Program-made: the position numbers and the translations under genes
Shown here: piece by piece, positions 5,091 to 5,835 of the stretch
Position numbering within the stretch: the stretch's first letter is position 1
How the letters are laid out: the number at the start of each line of letters is the position of its first letter
Notes under the pieces: model-generated
What the model saw: only the letters and a program-made list of their open reading frames with translations
What the model was told of the DNA's origin: nothing
The model's database searches: none
Source of the DNA: CAIXMG01 sp964628065
Lineage (GTDB): Bacteria > Patescibacteriota > Minisyncoccia > Phycocordibacterales > UBA1006
Assembly (NCBI GenBank): GCA_964628065.1
Contig: CAZVLM010000032.1
Location: 1-5,835, forward strand
DNA length: 5,835 bases
Reading direction: 5' to 3'

Positions 5091-5835
5091 ATGCGGAAAA
5101 TACTGTTACTTATAATCATTCTTTCAGTATTCATTATACGGTTTGTATCGTATGAGCGTTCGCATATTTCAAAGATTCCATCAGACTTATTCAATAAGAA
5201 CGTCACAATTACGCAAGTGGTTACTGAGGATCCTGATCGGGGACTTGATAAGACAAAAATAACGTTCGGGAATATTGGCATTCTTGCAACTCTTCAAAAC
5301 GGAGTAAGTATTTCCTATGGCGACAAAGTTTCAGTTACAGGAATAATTGAACACCCTGAAAACTTTATGACTGATACGGGTCGTGAATTCGACTACGTCA
5401 ATTACTTAAAGGCAAAAGACATTTATGGAATTATGAAAGTCTCCACTATTGAAGTTTTGGAACATCATCAAAAAAATATATTATTCGAATATTTATATAA
5501 GACAAAGAAATATTTCGTGGGCACTATCAAAAATCTATTTCCAAAAGCAGAAGCTGGATTATTCGCAGGAATTATTATTGGTGAAAAATCATTGTTACCA
5601 AAAGACACTCTTCAGGATTTTCAGATCGCAGGACTCACTCATATGATTGTGCTTTCGGGTTACAACATAACCATCGTGGCACTCTTCATGATTACGTTAT
5701 TGGCGTACACGGGATTCGGGTATCGTGCTCGACGTGTTGGGGCTATTATGATTATTCCAATCTTTCTTATCATGACAGGACTTGGTGCGTCGTCGCTTCG
5801 TGCCGGAATTATGTCGATTATTGTTTTCATATTAC
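5091..5835 (+). CDS. comEC: ComEC/Rec2-family DNA uptake channel, N-terminal part, cut by the window edge
   Basis: ComEC is the inner-membrane channel that brings single-stranded DNA into the cytoplasm during natural transformation. The 248 residues present are open to the last base. A single membrane segment (about 4-19) opens the protein. Residues 35-120 match the soluble OB-like N-terminal region, including the typical FDYVNYLKAKDIYG (100-113). From about 155 the Competence domain begins: LFAGIIIGEKSLLP, then AGLTHMIVLSGYNITIV (180-196), the counterpart of the conserved H-x-x-x-x-SG motif, then hydrophobic spans and GASSLRAGIMS (232-242). ATG 5091 is the first possible start, because an in-frame TAG lies at 5079. 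It follows rnhA by 47 bases across a terminator hairpin. Whether a C-terminal metallo-beta-lactamase domain exists cannot be seen here. Confidence 0.93.
   Translation, partial: MRKILLLIIILSVFIIRFVSYERSHISKIPSDLFNKNVTITQVVTEDPDRGLDKTKITFGNIGILATLQNGVSISYGDKVSVTGIIEHPENFMTDTGREFDYVNYLKAKDIYGIMKVSTIEVLEHHQKNILFEYLYKTKKYFVGTIKNLFPKAEAGLFAGIIIGEKSLLPKDTLQDFQIAGLTHMIVLSGYNITIVALFMITLLAYTGFGYRARRVGAIMIIPIFLIMTGLGASSLRAGIMSIIVFIL

Noticed and set aside
2402..5095. 14-base match AGTTTTTTCATGCG at 2402-2415 and 5082-5095
   Set aside because: At 5082 it is terminator T run plus comEC start, while at 2402 it is the reverse strand of a Met-Lys-Lys start. The roles differ and the T run makes it low complexity, so it is probably chance.

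Overview
This 5.8 kb window looks like a piece of a compact, AT-leaning bacterial genome, most probably a Patescibacteria (CPR) member of the Parcubacteria type. That assignment is an inference. It rests on a shortened phosphoglycerate kinase, a triosephosphate isomerase with a non-standard lid loop, an RNase HI carrying an extra C-terminal viroplasmin-like domain, a ComEC with the HMIVLSGYNITIV motif, and no Shine-Dalgarno sequence in front of any gene. All large frames are open under the standard code with UGA as a stop, so there is no sign of the UGA=Gly code of Gracilibacteria/Absconditabacteria.

Layout. (1) Positions 3-1903 hold a glycolytic pair, tpiA and pgk. They overlap by four bases (ATGA) and end at a strong, A-flanked hairpin that can terminate transcription in both directions. 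(2) Positions 1927-2412, minus strand, hold an unrecognised 161-residue protein gene convergent with pgk. (3) Positions 2413-2506 form a divergent promoter region between that gene and recJ. (4) Positions 2507-5043 hold recJ (single-strand DNA exonuclease of the DHH family) followed by rnhA (RNase HI), with a 5-base gap. (5) A hairpin terminator at 5058-5089 is followed at once by the ATG of a comEC/rec2-type DNA uptake channel gene that runs off the right edge. The right half is therefore a nucleic-acid processing and DNA-uptake cluster: ComEC imports single strands, RecJ degrades or processes them, and RNase HI removes RNA from hybrids.

The standout observation lies inside recJ. A 76-bp segment occurs twice with no mismatch (3066-3141 and 4062-4137), both times in the same reading frame. 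Each copy adds the same highly charged, serine-rich peptide of about 25 residues to a different loop of the enzyme. The segment is an imperfect palindrome with 7-bp outer arms and a perfect 10-bp internal stem, and it is free of stop codons in five of six frames. This is how Rickettsia palindromic elements behave, and it suggests a small dispersed element that invades coding sequences in frame. A separate 31-bp near-perfect palindrome sits inside pgk and shares the word GCAGCGAA with the recJ element.

A second theme is promoter geometry. For five of the six genes, a -10-like hexamer (often with an upstream TG) sits only 6-7 bases before the ATG, so transcription would start at or next to the start codon and give leaderless mRNAs. 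The sixth gene, pgk, is coupled to tpiA by the ATGA overlap.
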